Positions 12,893 through 23,917 of a stretch of DNA of 64,000 nucleotides are shown here, one piece after another. The stretch lies in the NCBI GenBank assembly GCA_015501585.1, contig JADNRY010000064.1:186001-250000 (forward strand), in the 5' to 3' direction. The DNA comes from Rhodocollybia butyracea. Its lineage: Eukaryota > Basidiomycota > Agaricomycetes > Agaricales > Omphalotaceae. Both the position numbers and the translations under genes were made by a program. The notes beneath the pieces were generated by a model. The model was given only the letters and a program-made list of their open reading frames with translations, ran no database searches and had not been told where the DNA came from. Each line of letters begins with the position of its first letter. Within the stretch, counting starts at the first letter, position 1.

Positions 12893-14277
12893 ATGGCGTC
12901 TCAAGACCCTTACACCAAGTCCTATCGCGACTCATACGACAACGCCATTAGCGCGGTAGACGAAAATCTTCGTCCGCTTCCCATCCGCAATGGCAATGGC
13001 GGCGATATATTGGGTCCCCGTAACCTGATGCGAGAACAACAAGTACCAGATATGGTCAGACCGCCACGAACCGACCATGGGACGATGGCAAATATGAAGT
13101 GGAGCTTTGCTGACTCTCATACAAGAATTGAAGAAGGTGGATGGGCGAGGCAGACTACTATCAGAGAGTTGCCGACAAGCAAGGAGCTTGCTGGTGTCAA
13201 TATGAGGTTGGAGGAGGGTGCTATTCGAGAGCTGCACTGGCATAAAGAGGTATGATTACGAGGAGCATTTGATGATTAATTCAGGGATTTTTCAACACTA
13301 CTCACAGGCGGAATGGGCATACATGCTTCAAGGCAAAGCGCGCGTAACAGCCCTCGATACCGAAGGCGGAAGCTTTATCGGTGAAGTCGAAAAAGGTATA
13401 TCTACTTTCTAATTGTGGTACGATTCAAGCCTTACTATTGATGGCGGAAGGCGATTTATGGTTTTTTCCGAGTGGCCATCCCCACTCACTCCAAGGTCTT
13501 AGCCCCGAGGGGTGCGAGTTCCTACTCATCTTCGACGACGGAAACTTCAGCGAAGACTCTACCTTCCTGCTCTCTGATTTCATGGCACATATCCCTGTAT
13601 CCGTGCTGTCCAAAAACTTCCGGGTGCCTCCAGAAATCTTCTCGCACACCCCTACCTCTCAGCGCTATATCTTCTCCGGGTCCGTGCCAGGCCCCATGGA
13701 CAAAGAGATGCCATCTGGGCCCCACATCAAGAAATCCAAACTCCAATTCACGCACAAGATGCTCGCACAGCAGCCAACCGTTACATCAGCCGGTGAAGTG
13801 CGCATAACTGACTCGAGCAATTTTCCGATCTCCAAGACCGTTGCCGCGGCGCATGTCACCATCGCACCAGGCGGCATACGCGAAATGCACTGGCATCCCA
13901 ACGCTGACGAATGGTCTTTTTTCATTCGCGGCCAAGCACGTATCACCATTTTTGCATCTTCGTCTGTAGCACGTACATTCAACTACTGTGCAGGTGATGT
14001 GGGTATCGTGCCCAAGTCTATGGGCCACTACGTCGAAAACATCTCTGCGACAGAACCACTCGAGATGCTGGAGATCTTCCGTGCTGAAAAATTTGAAGAT
14101 TTTAGTCTCGAGCAATGGTTAGCCAATACGCCACAAAGAATGGTGGTGGAGCACTTGTTTCAAGACCATCCGAAGGCTGGGAGCAAGTTCGTGGAGGAGT
14201 TGAGGGCCGAGAAAGAGGAAGTGAAGGTGAAACCAGATTTTCCCGAGTTGGGTGGCACATCGCCGTCTGCCAAATGA
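12893..14277 (+). CDS. Oxalate decarboxylase, bicupin
   Basis: Mn-dependent bicupin that converts oxalate to formate and CO2, used by wood and litter fungi to control oxalate and pH. Exons 12893-13249, 13308-13395 and 13451-14277 give 423 residues. Cupin 1 has the HWHKE-A-E-W metal motif (interrupted by the first intron); cupin 2 has HWHPNADEW. The first-domain lid reads S-E-D-S-T, matching the S-E-N-S-T lid with the key Glu of bacterial decarboxylase rather than an oxidase lid. The N-terminus (MASQDPYTKSYRDS) shows no signal peptide, unlike many secreted fungal enzymes, so a cytosolic location is inferred. A decayed fragment of a relative lies at 4199-4275. Confidence 0.9.
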
Positions 14278-14669
14278 TTCCTTTCTTCTCACCACTCATT
14301 TCCACATTGTAAGTTAAGCATCAGTGCTCACCGCCTTTGCCCCGATCAAGTTATCGAAGTACGCCCCAGATCTTTTAAACTACTACCTCCAGTCCAAGCA
14401 CAGGGGCAGTCGAGCTGTGCAAGAGGAAAAAAGTTCTTTATTTTCGGCAACTTTCTCGCTGTTACCTTTCGTTTGAACCATTCATCCTGAAGATGAGTAA
14501 ATCTTATTCTGCTAAACATAAACTTATAAAACCATTTCTTTTCCATTCGAATCTACACCTTTTACCACAACCCTAAGTCCCTGCTCCGCCAGTAGTAACA
14601 GTGGCATGTAATCTCCGCTATTGACTTGATCGACGAGATGAAGCTGGATGGAACGTAAGCATGACAAGC
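14278..14669. other. Spacer
   Basis: 3' flanks of the oxalate decarboxylase and of the F-box relic. Nothing else recognised. Confidence 0.35.
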
Positions 14670-16226
14670 TCATATTTGGCTTGGCTCAGAAACAACCCAA
14701 TTTTCCACCCTTGGATCTGTCCATCTGGACGAAACTACGCCGATGAATGTAACGACATCAAATCCTTCGGATTTCATGTTCAGCGTCAAGTAGCGAAGTT
14801 TCGGGACGAATGGGTAAATGGAAGATCGTAACGACTTTGATTGGAATGGAGGAAGGCTTTCGATAAATGATTTTGAAGGGGATGTCTTATCGGCTGAGAT
14901 TTGGGGTCATTCGGCTTCGGGTCCTCAGCCGAAAGTTCAACCAAAGAGGAAAGCCGCTTAAGTGACTAGGTCTTTATCGGAAATGGAGACGTCCCGCATC
15001 CTTAGGATAGTTAGGAGGCAGTCTGAGGTCTGAGGAGTGAATCAGTCTGAGAGTGAATCGTCTGAGGAGTGAATCGATATGGCTACAAGCATTCCAAGTC
15101 CGCTCTAGGACCCATTGGAATAAAAAGACCCATCATCTAATACTAGAGGGGTGAAGCGATGGAATTTAAAGGGTATTGCGCTCTTCAACAAGTCCTTCAT
15201 AGAAATGAACATGAAACGTGGTAATTGATGTTTGTCGAGCAGTATAATCCAGATCAGTGTCCAACGAATCATCGAACCGGTACGGAAGCACTACAAGGTA
15301 TTGTAGCTTTTGGAAACATTCTAGGAGTCATGAGAAACTCTCAAATTTGGTTCGTATTCCAGTCGCGTGAGTTGATTCAAAAGTGGCGTAGTGGTTGGAT
15401 TCCATGTGCACCGGTATGCCGACAGGGAAAAGAGATTCGGAGCACGAGATGAAGTCAATCATCTGAGGGATCATTCAAGCAGCACGTCTGAATTACCACT
15501 GTCTCCAGTAACGGCAGATCCAGTCCACGCAGCGTAGGATAAAACGTAGGATAAAACGTAGGATAAAACGTAGGATAAAACTCGTCCGATGGCGCAGAGT
15601 CAAGATCTTATGTAAGTTCGCCTATCGGGATGGCCAATTAGTCTGACCAGTAATGGGTGACCGATGTATACGCATCGTCATTTCCGATCCATCCACGACA
15701 TTCCTAGGTGTATTTTGAGAGTAAGGGGATGGGATTTTGGACCGCTCAAGATACATATCCAGACGAGCATCAAGCGCAGCGTTCTTGGCTTCATTGTTCA
15801 TCCTGATCACACATACTAACAGTAGAAGCTGGACCAAAGGCTTGGAAATGACAACGCAACAGAGTTCCACCGGCTGCAAACCGGCTGATATAAATAATGG
15901 GATCGACGGGATCACGATAAGTCGTGCTCTCCCTGGATGAGAGGTAGAAGATATGTTGGCCAAGTAGCTCGTTGGGAAGTTGGTGGATAGAGAGAGGAGA
16001 GACGATATCTTGGATCTTGCTATCTCGAAGTCCTCGTTTTATCAGAAATAAGAGATGCGAGACTGACCTGCACGGAACGAATTTCGGTAGCGTAATCCAA
16101 AGGGTCTTCATCTATCTCCTGAAGAATATCGGTTGCTTTAACGCGCTGCTCATGCGAAAGTCACCAGTGTTTCGAAATCAATCATTGGTGGTAGTTTTTG
16201 AGCTCGTGAATCGGGGCTTGAAGTAG
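14670..16226 (-). pseudogene. F-box protein relic, frameshifted
   Basis: Minus-strand pieces follow the layout of basidiomycete F-box proteins. N-terminal EIDEDPLDYATEIRSVQ lies near 16100-16140, the F-box IHQLPNELL...IFYLSSRES near 15900-15990, then VCSRWNSVALSFPSLWSSF, ALDARLDMYLERSK, and a C-terminal leucine-rich-like part FVPKLRYLTLNMKSEGFD followed by VVSSRWTDP and a stop at 14670. Between YIS and VCSRW, and again after LERSK, the frame shifts by one base with no splice site to explain it. The F-box also carries an extra Gln (LLGQHIF). I read it as a decaying gene; assembly indels are the alternative. An intact version would recruit a target to an SCF ubiquitin ligase. Confidence 0.55.
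15533..15580. repeat. Minisatellite, 4 x 12 bp
   Basis: Four perfect tandem copies of cgtaggataaaa, located inside the F-box relic region. Confidence 0.95.
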
Positions 16227-19200
16227 GCGGACAACATCTAGCTGTTAGTGGACAAAAACATCAAGCGATTATCAAAAATTCGGTAAAAGAAGCTTACTGC
16301 AATGGATATAAGTCGTTGATCTTAATGGAATCCTAAAGAGTAACAATCGAAAAGTATCGAAAAGCTGTGATCAAAATTGCTTTCGGTGGGGCTCAATACC
16401 GGAAGAAGTTACAACTCACCTAGTGATACCGATAAGTTCGAGTCGGAAAGGACGTTAGACGCTTCCAGAGCGAAATTCGAACAGTTAAGGCCAAAAGAAA
16501 AGCTCAAACAACTTGTGTTTCATGTCACGTTACATGATGTCGATGCCACGCTAGTCACTGAGTCAACACACACGTCTTGCAATTGATACTGAATCCGATA
16601 AGGAGACCCACTTCCTTAAGAGTATTTGTCTTTCCAGAGGTTAAACTCTAATTGCGAACGACAGTTGGAAACAAGTTGAAAATAGTTCTGAACAACTCGA
16701 AAAATTTGAATGACTGTAATGCGACAAACCAATTTGAACCTCAAGTAATTCTTATGGTGCTCATTTCTGCATCGGGGGCTTGCTTTTTGCCTCCTCTTAC
16801 AAAGCCTTCCTCAGGTACCGTATTTCATGCGATATTCAAGGGCTTGTCTGTTTCTTTCGCCAATCCCACGTTGCTTTGGTGCGTAGTTACTATCACTTTT
16901 TGGCAAGGCGCGTTTGCATTACTTCGGGTGAGACGTCTAACCATGTGAATTTCTTTACTCATGTTCAGAACCTGATGAATATGAACTCGATAACGTTCTT
17001 TGCATCATACTAATACAACTGATAGGCACGCTACAGGCGCTGTATCGATGACGATGAGACTCACGGTGGTTGCGGAGGAAAAGGCTGGAAGGGAAGGATA
17101 TAGGAAGTGAATTACCTGGCGCGGTGCAAGATCTGAAAGAGAGGAAGCTTCTCCCTCACGTATCCGACATTCGTGTCAAGATCATTCTTTCGAGACAGCT
17201 GCGGAGTATGCATATATGAGCCCAAGTTTCATCGATCGGATGCCAGATAGTTCAATAGACACAAGAGAGAAATTGACGAGCTCAACACCGAAGCACAGGC
17301 AAACAGCCTGGCACATCACGGATAGGTCCGTAACGCAAAATTTCATACTACAGCCTAGAGAAATGATGAGGTAAGAAAGAGACATCGGGTAAGGGGAGTA
17401 CAAAGCTAGAATTGCTGCACTCTGTTGTTGACCAAGGAGAATGGACGATGTGCTCTGAGGGTTACTAGGCGCCTGATAAGCGCTGAAGCGTCGAATTTGG
17501 AAAACTTGAGTTTGGACGATCAAAATGAAGGTGGGTGCAGGGCGGGTGGGCCTTTTGGAAATGATCCACTCAATTGAGTAAACTAATGGCGTGTTGGTGA
17601 CAGATATAACGACTACCTTTCACCGCCGATGTCCTTCGTGAACATACAACCGAATTTTCAATGTTCAAACGTTCGCGGCTTATCCCTTGGCTTGTCCATC
17701 GCTCGCTTAACGATCTGAATACAACGCATATTACAAAACACACTGGAACAACAGCTGTAAAGACGAACTCACAAGTTTTGACTCGACGCTTTGATAGTGG
17801 ACATAAGTATAAGCTACCAAACTAAGCAGTCTAAAGCCAGACCCCAAAAGTTTCGGGTCAATGGCCGTTACGGTTATTGTGTAAAGAAAGTAAAATCCGG
17901 GAAATCGGAGATATCGCTGGAAGGTGGAAGAGAACAGGGCGGAATGATTAGATGCGCTGTCGTTAAACAGACTCATTAGTAAATAGTGATACACGAAGCA
18001 TGTGGAGGGAGCGATGATGAGTCCTGGAATTGTGCAACTTCAAGAAGGTCACCTTTCTCGCAAAATTCTTTCTTCAGCATCTTCCGTACATCTTCTGTCT
18101 CCCTCGTTGAAATCGAGGCCCGCCTTAGCTCTGCTTTTACATGGCAACTTCGTGAAAGTCGGTTAGCAGCATTAAGGTGCACGGATATCGTTAGTGGACG
18201 AGGTAAGACAAGTTCTGAGCAGTGCGGTCGACTTCGCATGGTCATTGAAAGCAGCAGTCCTGTGATAACATTGGATCGACTTAATCTGAGTGATTGGGAG
18301 AAGACAGCAGACGTTTGGCTCAATATGGACTTGAACAATTGTATTCAGCAACCCGTAGAATAAGAGACGGTCGCAAACCGGTATCTCGAACAAGAGCATT
18401 TAGCAAAGATCTGGCCAAAATTGGGGGTGCGAAAAAGATTGATGCGTGATACAACAACGGGCGAGTATCCGACACTGCCACTGTAACAGCTCTTCCGCTA
18501 TCACCGGCGTTAGTCGACAACCAAATCTACCGCCTCTGAATTGTAAATTTACCATGTTCTCGGATTAACAGGATTGTTGGTTAATGGCCTAATGGATCCT
18601 CGATGGAAAATGGGGTTGGGAACCGGAGGTAGAATTTCGACTTTTCGCTGTTCAATTACACCGATATATTCTAGCACTAATTCCCACTTGGTCCCACATT
18701 TTAACAGCCTTTCACTTATCTGGAATATTCCCGGGCTCCTTCTATGGCTCATAACTCATCATCAGAGTGGTAAGTATTAATAATGTGATGGGCGCTTCCT
18801 CTTCTTTGCCCAGTCGTTAGTGCACTCGAGCGCAAGGTGGATACTGAAAATGGGAGCAGTGAGCCTGAGGATACTTATTTCATCCAAGAGTGTTTCTACG
18901 AACTCTCCATACTGAGTTTTGAATCTGAGTTTGTGGACACACCTTTTGCTGACGCACATGGAACTTCTAGAGAGTCAACAAGGCAGAGTGGACACGGTCT
19001 TCGTTTTCGTAGCTACGTTTACCTCGCATCTAAACATTTCATACCAGGCCGGCAAGCAGAGCTGTGTAGTGGGAAAGCGGGAATTGGGATAGATGACATT
19101 AGACACGCTTATGGACAGAGATATCTTGTTTGTCTTCGATAATCATGATCCATATCGCTGTAGTTTGCAAGAACTCGCTGATGAACAAACCGCCCATGTC

Positions 19201-20119
19201 ATTCATTCCAGTCTAGCCTCAGTAGTGCCTTTTTCAAAGGCGACACAATTCTTCCGGACGTCTCAGTCAAGAAGGGTGATGACGCTTGGGGTATACTAGG
19301 TTTAATCAAATGCGTTCAGCAATAAATCTACCTACAGTCTATCCAAGGTTCGGGTCAGCACTTTCCGGTTCAGGAAACTTGTGTGTTACCCTATACTTAC
19401 CGCTCTACAGAACCAACTTGATGACATAGTATTTCGGACAGGAGGCTTATGCCGGGTCAAACCAAAGATGAACTTCGGTTAAACAGGCGGATGACTCAGG
19501 GGCTACTAGGGTTTTCATCCTCCTCAAATTCCTTCAATTACTGCTACCGGGTATCCAGCGTGTTCCCGTTTCGCTGATTTCACCCACTGAACCAAATCAA
19601 GCCGGTTCAACGATTCCCGCTCTTAGCGTACTTATGCCCTACAAATGACAGTCACAGGACGTCCATGGAGCATCCACAAAACAACGAGAGGTGATAAGGT
19701 GGCGAAGAGCAGCCCGAGTTTGGTACTACCCATTGACTCCGACTCCGATATGTATGGGCCCAGGGAAGGAAGGAAGGAAGTGCATTAATCAGCATAGTCC
19801 AATCTCGGGCTATACGTCGGACATTCCGGAGAGAATGAATGCCGGTTACTCAGAATACAGGTGATAGGTATGGTTCAATGACTCTAGGAGATATGCTCTT
19901 ACTTCTGCCTTTTGGCCACAGTACCGAGTATACTCGGGGAAGAACATATTCCAGCAATTTCCTGAAAGATCGATGATGGAACTAACCAAACGCTTAGCTG
20001 CTATTGCTGCTATTGTAGTAGCTCTGTTAGCTTACTCCATCTAATCAATCAATCAACGGATAGGCACTATCGCTAAATGGTTTTTGTTTATGTTTTTTTT
20101 TTTTTTTTTGTCAATGATG
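16227..20119. other. Gene-poor region with probable relics
   Basis: Almost 4 kb where short open frames occur on both strands (for example 17182-17523 minus, 17986-18363 plus, 18320-18520 minus). None joins into a family I recognise. A minus frame near 18320-18520 (LLNALVRDTG) faintly recalls fungal membrane-protein helices. Low coding density next to the F-box relic suggests old degraded DNA. A T-rich tract lies at about 20093-20109. Confidence 0.4.
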
Positions 20120-20127
20120 TATAAAAG
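20120..20127 (+). promoter_or_regulatory. TATA box of the terpene cyclase gene
   Basis: TATAAAAG lies about 40 bp before the ATG at 20167, just after a long T-rich tract. Such T-rich/TATA arrangements are common in fungal promoters. Confidence 0.5.
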
Positions 20128-20166
20128 CCTACGCGAAAATGTTTTTTTATCCTCAACCTCCTCGAC

Positions 20167-21305
20167 ATGACCATCTCTTTTGCTCCAGTTAATCAAGTGG
20201 AGGACATAGAGAAGGTATCAGTCAGCATTTTGTCTAACTCCTATCTTTCGGTTCTGACATTTATTTTCTATCAGATAAAGAAGGCGGTCCTCGACGTTTT
20301 GAGTATACTAGAGATCGACCCACTCTCCATAGTTCCCTTTAAAAAGACTCCCACTTTTGAACCATTCCTAGCGGAGTGTGTAAAAGTGGCCCGAGATCGT
20401 GGATATCTGAGCGAAGAAAATCAGCCTTTCCAAGTAAAGCATGTTCACATCGGCGCGGCCGTCGGACACTACACATACCTTCATCACAAGAACACAGCGA
20501 GTCACGATGTAGCCGTACTTTCATCACTCCTCATGGGATTTCACTACTGCATTGACGATTACTGCTTCGAAGCAAACTCTGTAGCAGAGTATGGCTCCTG
20601 TCTTGCCTCAGGGCGTCCTCAGCTTGAGAAGGGACTGAGTGATCTAGCATCACTATCGGCAGAGCTCTCGGACATGTACGGCCCAGTTACCGGGGACTTG
20701 CTACGCATATCAAATCAGGCATATGTGATGGGTAATCATCTTGAACGCGAGATGTGTGGTTTGCATGCAACAGTAAGTTACATCTCATTGGAACGTCTCC
20801 AACTCACGATAATGTCAAACAGTGGGATGTGAATCATAATGCACCACTGTTCCCAGCCGTCCTGAAGAGCATAACTTCAGCAGCGACATCATGGTACTTG
20901 CTCTCCTTCCCTTGCGACGTTCCCGTTACCCGGTATCTCCAAGCATTACCAGATGGGATTTGTGTGCATGCTACCACAGCGTAAGGATATCGCCCATTCA
21001 AGGACCCTTTTAGCTGATCTTTGAGCTCTAGAGATATCATGTCGTATTACAAGGAAGCAATCGAAGGCGAATTCAACTGTGTTGAGCAGATGGCCCAACT
21101 GCACAATATGGCGGGTCCTGACATGCTCGAAGAGCTTGTGAAAAACGTGCGACTGAGTCACGAGCGAGTCATTAATGTCCTTTCAGCCTCGGACCCGTCA
21201 GGCGAACTGGTCTCCTGCTATAAGAGTGCAATCGTAGGGTTCATTGTTTTCCAAGCGCTCCATCCTCGGTACAAGATCAAAGATTTCGGTATATTCAGTT
21301 TTTGA
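20167..21305 (+). CDS. TRI5-family (trichodiene synthase-like) terpene cyclase
   Basis: Probable class I sesquiterpene cyclase acting on farnesyl diphosphate in the cytosol. Exons 20167-20214, 20275-20772, 20823-20980 and 21032-21305 give 325 residues, somewhat short for the family. Visible features: PFKKTPTFEPF, an Asp-rich helix HYCIDDYCFEAN (D-D-x-x-x-E instead of a longer Asp-rich motif), DIMSYYKEAIEGEFNCVE matching the NSE/DTE region, and HPRYKIKDF matching the C-terminal R-Y pair. At the NSE motif the first ligand position is Ala (A-D-I-M-S-Y-Y-K-E), set by the intron junction at 20980/21032; no alternative splice restores Asn. It may be weakly active or use different metal ligands. Product unknown. 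Confidence 0.7.
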
Positions 21306-22292
21306 CAACGTCGTAGCCATGAGTCTTACGAGGGTGCCTTGGATCTATTGAGAAATTAAATGCAATTGTATTACTAGTATTGAGTAATTTATAGATATTG
21401 AGTGTACTAAGTAGTGGGCGCAAAAGAGGCAGCTGGGTCCTGCATGATGCTGTTCGTCGCGCACATGTTCACATACACAAAAAAGAAGCCTCCCCCATAG
21501 GTAAAGTTTGAGCTACAGCCTACCTGTCGTAGCTCCTAGTCCAGCTATAAGTTCGGGCCATTAGTCCTTGTGGTTTATAACTACTAGGAGGCGTGTCTGG
21601 GGCATGTTTGTCCTCTTAACTTAATAATGCCTCCAGATAATCCTTTGTGTGCTTGAATACGGCGAGTCGGGACTACTTACTATCGATAGTATATGTTAGT
21701 ACCGTGGCTGGGGTAAAGGCTCGTTGAAAGTAGGACCGACTACCATCTAAATGGCAATGATTGTTTTGCGTAGCAATCCCTTTTGGGAGAAATGAAAGTT
21801 TCCCTCGAAGCCCCAAGACGCCTGGGCGGCTAATAACTGCATACATCATTTCCTTTTGCCCGGTGTTTGCCGGTGAATCTGATGGTGGTTGCCCGCTATC
21901 TGTCAAATGACACTAAAGCTCTACAATTATCTCTAACGACGACAACACTGGTATTTTGGCAGTCGGAATCTTTCCACTTTTTGACCTTTTGACCTTCTCA
22001 CCGCTTATTATCTGCGACGAGAAACGAATCGCAACGCTTCGGCTATTTGATGCCGAGCGCCATTTGAGATATCTCTCACAATCAGGCAGAACATTGGAAT
22101 TTGGCAAGAAATTCGAGAATTGTGGAGGGATTCACCAGGCATTCTTAACTATAGGGTGAGACTCGTATGAAAAATGAAAACTCAAAGGTGACAACTCTAG
22201 GGCTAGCATTCAACTTGAATAGGTGTGCCTGTGAATCGAAACATTAAACTGCTCTAATCATCTAGCTAGAATCATGGATCCAGCATCCCGGC
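21306..22292. other. Spacer; right end homologous to FHA-RING gene 5' flank
   Basis: Mostly featureless. The last 50 bp or so (about 22228-22280: gaaacattaaactgctct, then atctagctagaatcatgga) match the region upstream of the FHA-RING gene near 61485-61535, including its ATG. The duplication at 22.3 kb therefore carried promoter-proximal sequence. Confidence 0.6.
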
Positions 22293-23917
22293 ATGCAGAT
22301 GGGAGGGAAGACAGGAGGGTTCAGGAAAGAATCGCGCTTCATACGCTCAAAGATTCTTGGCTCATTTCTTGGCCGAGAACGGCCAGTAAACTCACCAACG
22401 TATGACCCTGTGGTTGATTCTCTTGGTCAGGGGATTCCGCAAGGAAGGTCTTTGGGAGGTGCCACGAGCGATGTCTCATCCATTGAACCGGACACAACAA
22501 GCCCGAATAATACAACAAGACGTTATGTAGCTGCTGCAGTATCCACCCCCCATAAACCCGTTTTGCAACACGCTGATTCTCCTCAATCCGCCTCCAGTCC
22601 TTTCTATCCTGTTCGTCTGGTTCCTCATCTTGGTTCTAGAAGTCCATTCTATTTCAAGGCTATCACACGCAATATGCGTGTTGGTGGCCCAGTTCTGCGA
22701 ATAGGTCGCTTCACAGATAATGGTGGATACGATAACGATGACCCCCATTTATTTAAATTGGGATTTAAGAGCAAAGTCATGAGCCGTGCTCATGCAGAGT
22801 TATGGCTCGAAGCTAGATCCGGCTCCGATGCATCTTTGGTTCCTGGTGTCCCGAAATTGTTCATCCGTGATACGAGGTCGTCTTCAGGTACTTTTCTAAA
22901 TGATACTCGTCTAGCCACCGCCGGTGATGAATCACGTCCATTTGAACTCAAAGACGGAGACCTGCTGCAGATGGGAGTGGATTTTCAAGGTGGCATTGAG
23001 AATGCACACAAGAGTGTCAAAATACGCATAGAGTTGGATTGCGAGTGGCAGACTGCCCCCGCCATTGATGAACAGATCTCGGACATAGAACTCCTTGATA
23101 CTACTCTGCCTCCGGCTCCTGGCGTTGATCTCAGTCTCCCTGCATCCCCTGTTGTTGATCTCACCGTGACTCATTCCAGCGGCAATGAGCAACCACAACT
23201 ACAGGATCCCATTACCCCGGTGATTCATGAAGAGAAGTCAAACACAGGATTAGGATTCCAAGTTGATGATGTACGCAGATGAAGCCACTCTACCTCTATC
23301 TCTTGTTGTTGGTCTCACCTCGACTCGTGTTAGCGAAGATCAACAATCACAACCACAGACTCCCACTGAAGCACCTGTTAAACGCTGGGACTTACCACAG
23401 ACTCCCATTAACGCTCCTGCCTCTGCCACACACAATTTGGACCAAGCAAATTTTGGGTATAAGTCTAACATCTTTCAAGTTGTTGTGCACACTTAACCAT
23501 TTCCTATTTCTAGCGCTTTTTCGTTTGCCTCCGACTTCGAGGTGCACAACAGCCAGTTCAATTCAGCCCATATCATCAACCAGAATACAATATTAAACCA
23601 AACCCTTGAACCAGGTAAGTAGAAGATAATATAACAGTGTCTTTTTCGCCTCAACCAGTGCTTGATTAGATATAAGTTTATGTACGGTAATCCCTGGTGT
23701 AGACTTGTCCTCTAGATTGAGGGGTACGAGTTACCAGCCTGCGCAACACTCAACGGAGCTTCCAGAGTCGGAGAACTATAGGTTCTTGCAAGCAATAAAT
23801 GTACAGCCATCCACTCAGAACAAATTTATCGTGCAAACATCACTGTGTATTTTGTGTATCAGTATGCTGCTGTACTATTTCTTCGTAGTACATTTATCAC
23901 TAAGAGTCGTTGTATGA
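22293..23917 (+). CDS. FHA-domain protein lacking RING, with C-terminal membrane segment
   Basis: Exons 22293-23261, 23359-23456, 23514-23614 and 23703-23917 join in phase to give 460 residues. Residues of about 110-250 form an FHA domain: LRIGRFTD, FKSKVMSRAHAELW, IRDTRSSSGTFLND and LKDGDLLQMGVDFQGG. They are closely related to the FHA-RING ligase at 59324-61491 on the other strand. After the FHA domain the RING is absent; a Pro/Thr-rich linker follows, then Asn-rich sequence, then a hydrophobic helix (FIVQTSLCILCISMLLYYFF) near the C-terminus. A tail-anchored phosphothreonine-binding protein is inferred. The ancestral ATG at 22274 is out of frame because of small indels, so the Met at 22293 is used. 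The first intron choice (97 nt) is the least certain. Confidence 0.6.

Noticed and set aside
13522..14115. Long antisense frames over the oxalate decarboxylase
   Set aside because: They are shadows of a clear plus-strand gene with full cupin motifs. Their only use was to confirm similarity with the relic at 4.2 kb.
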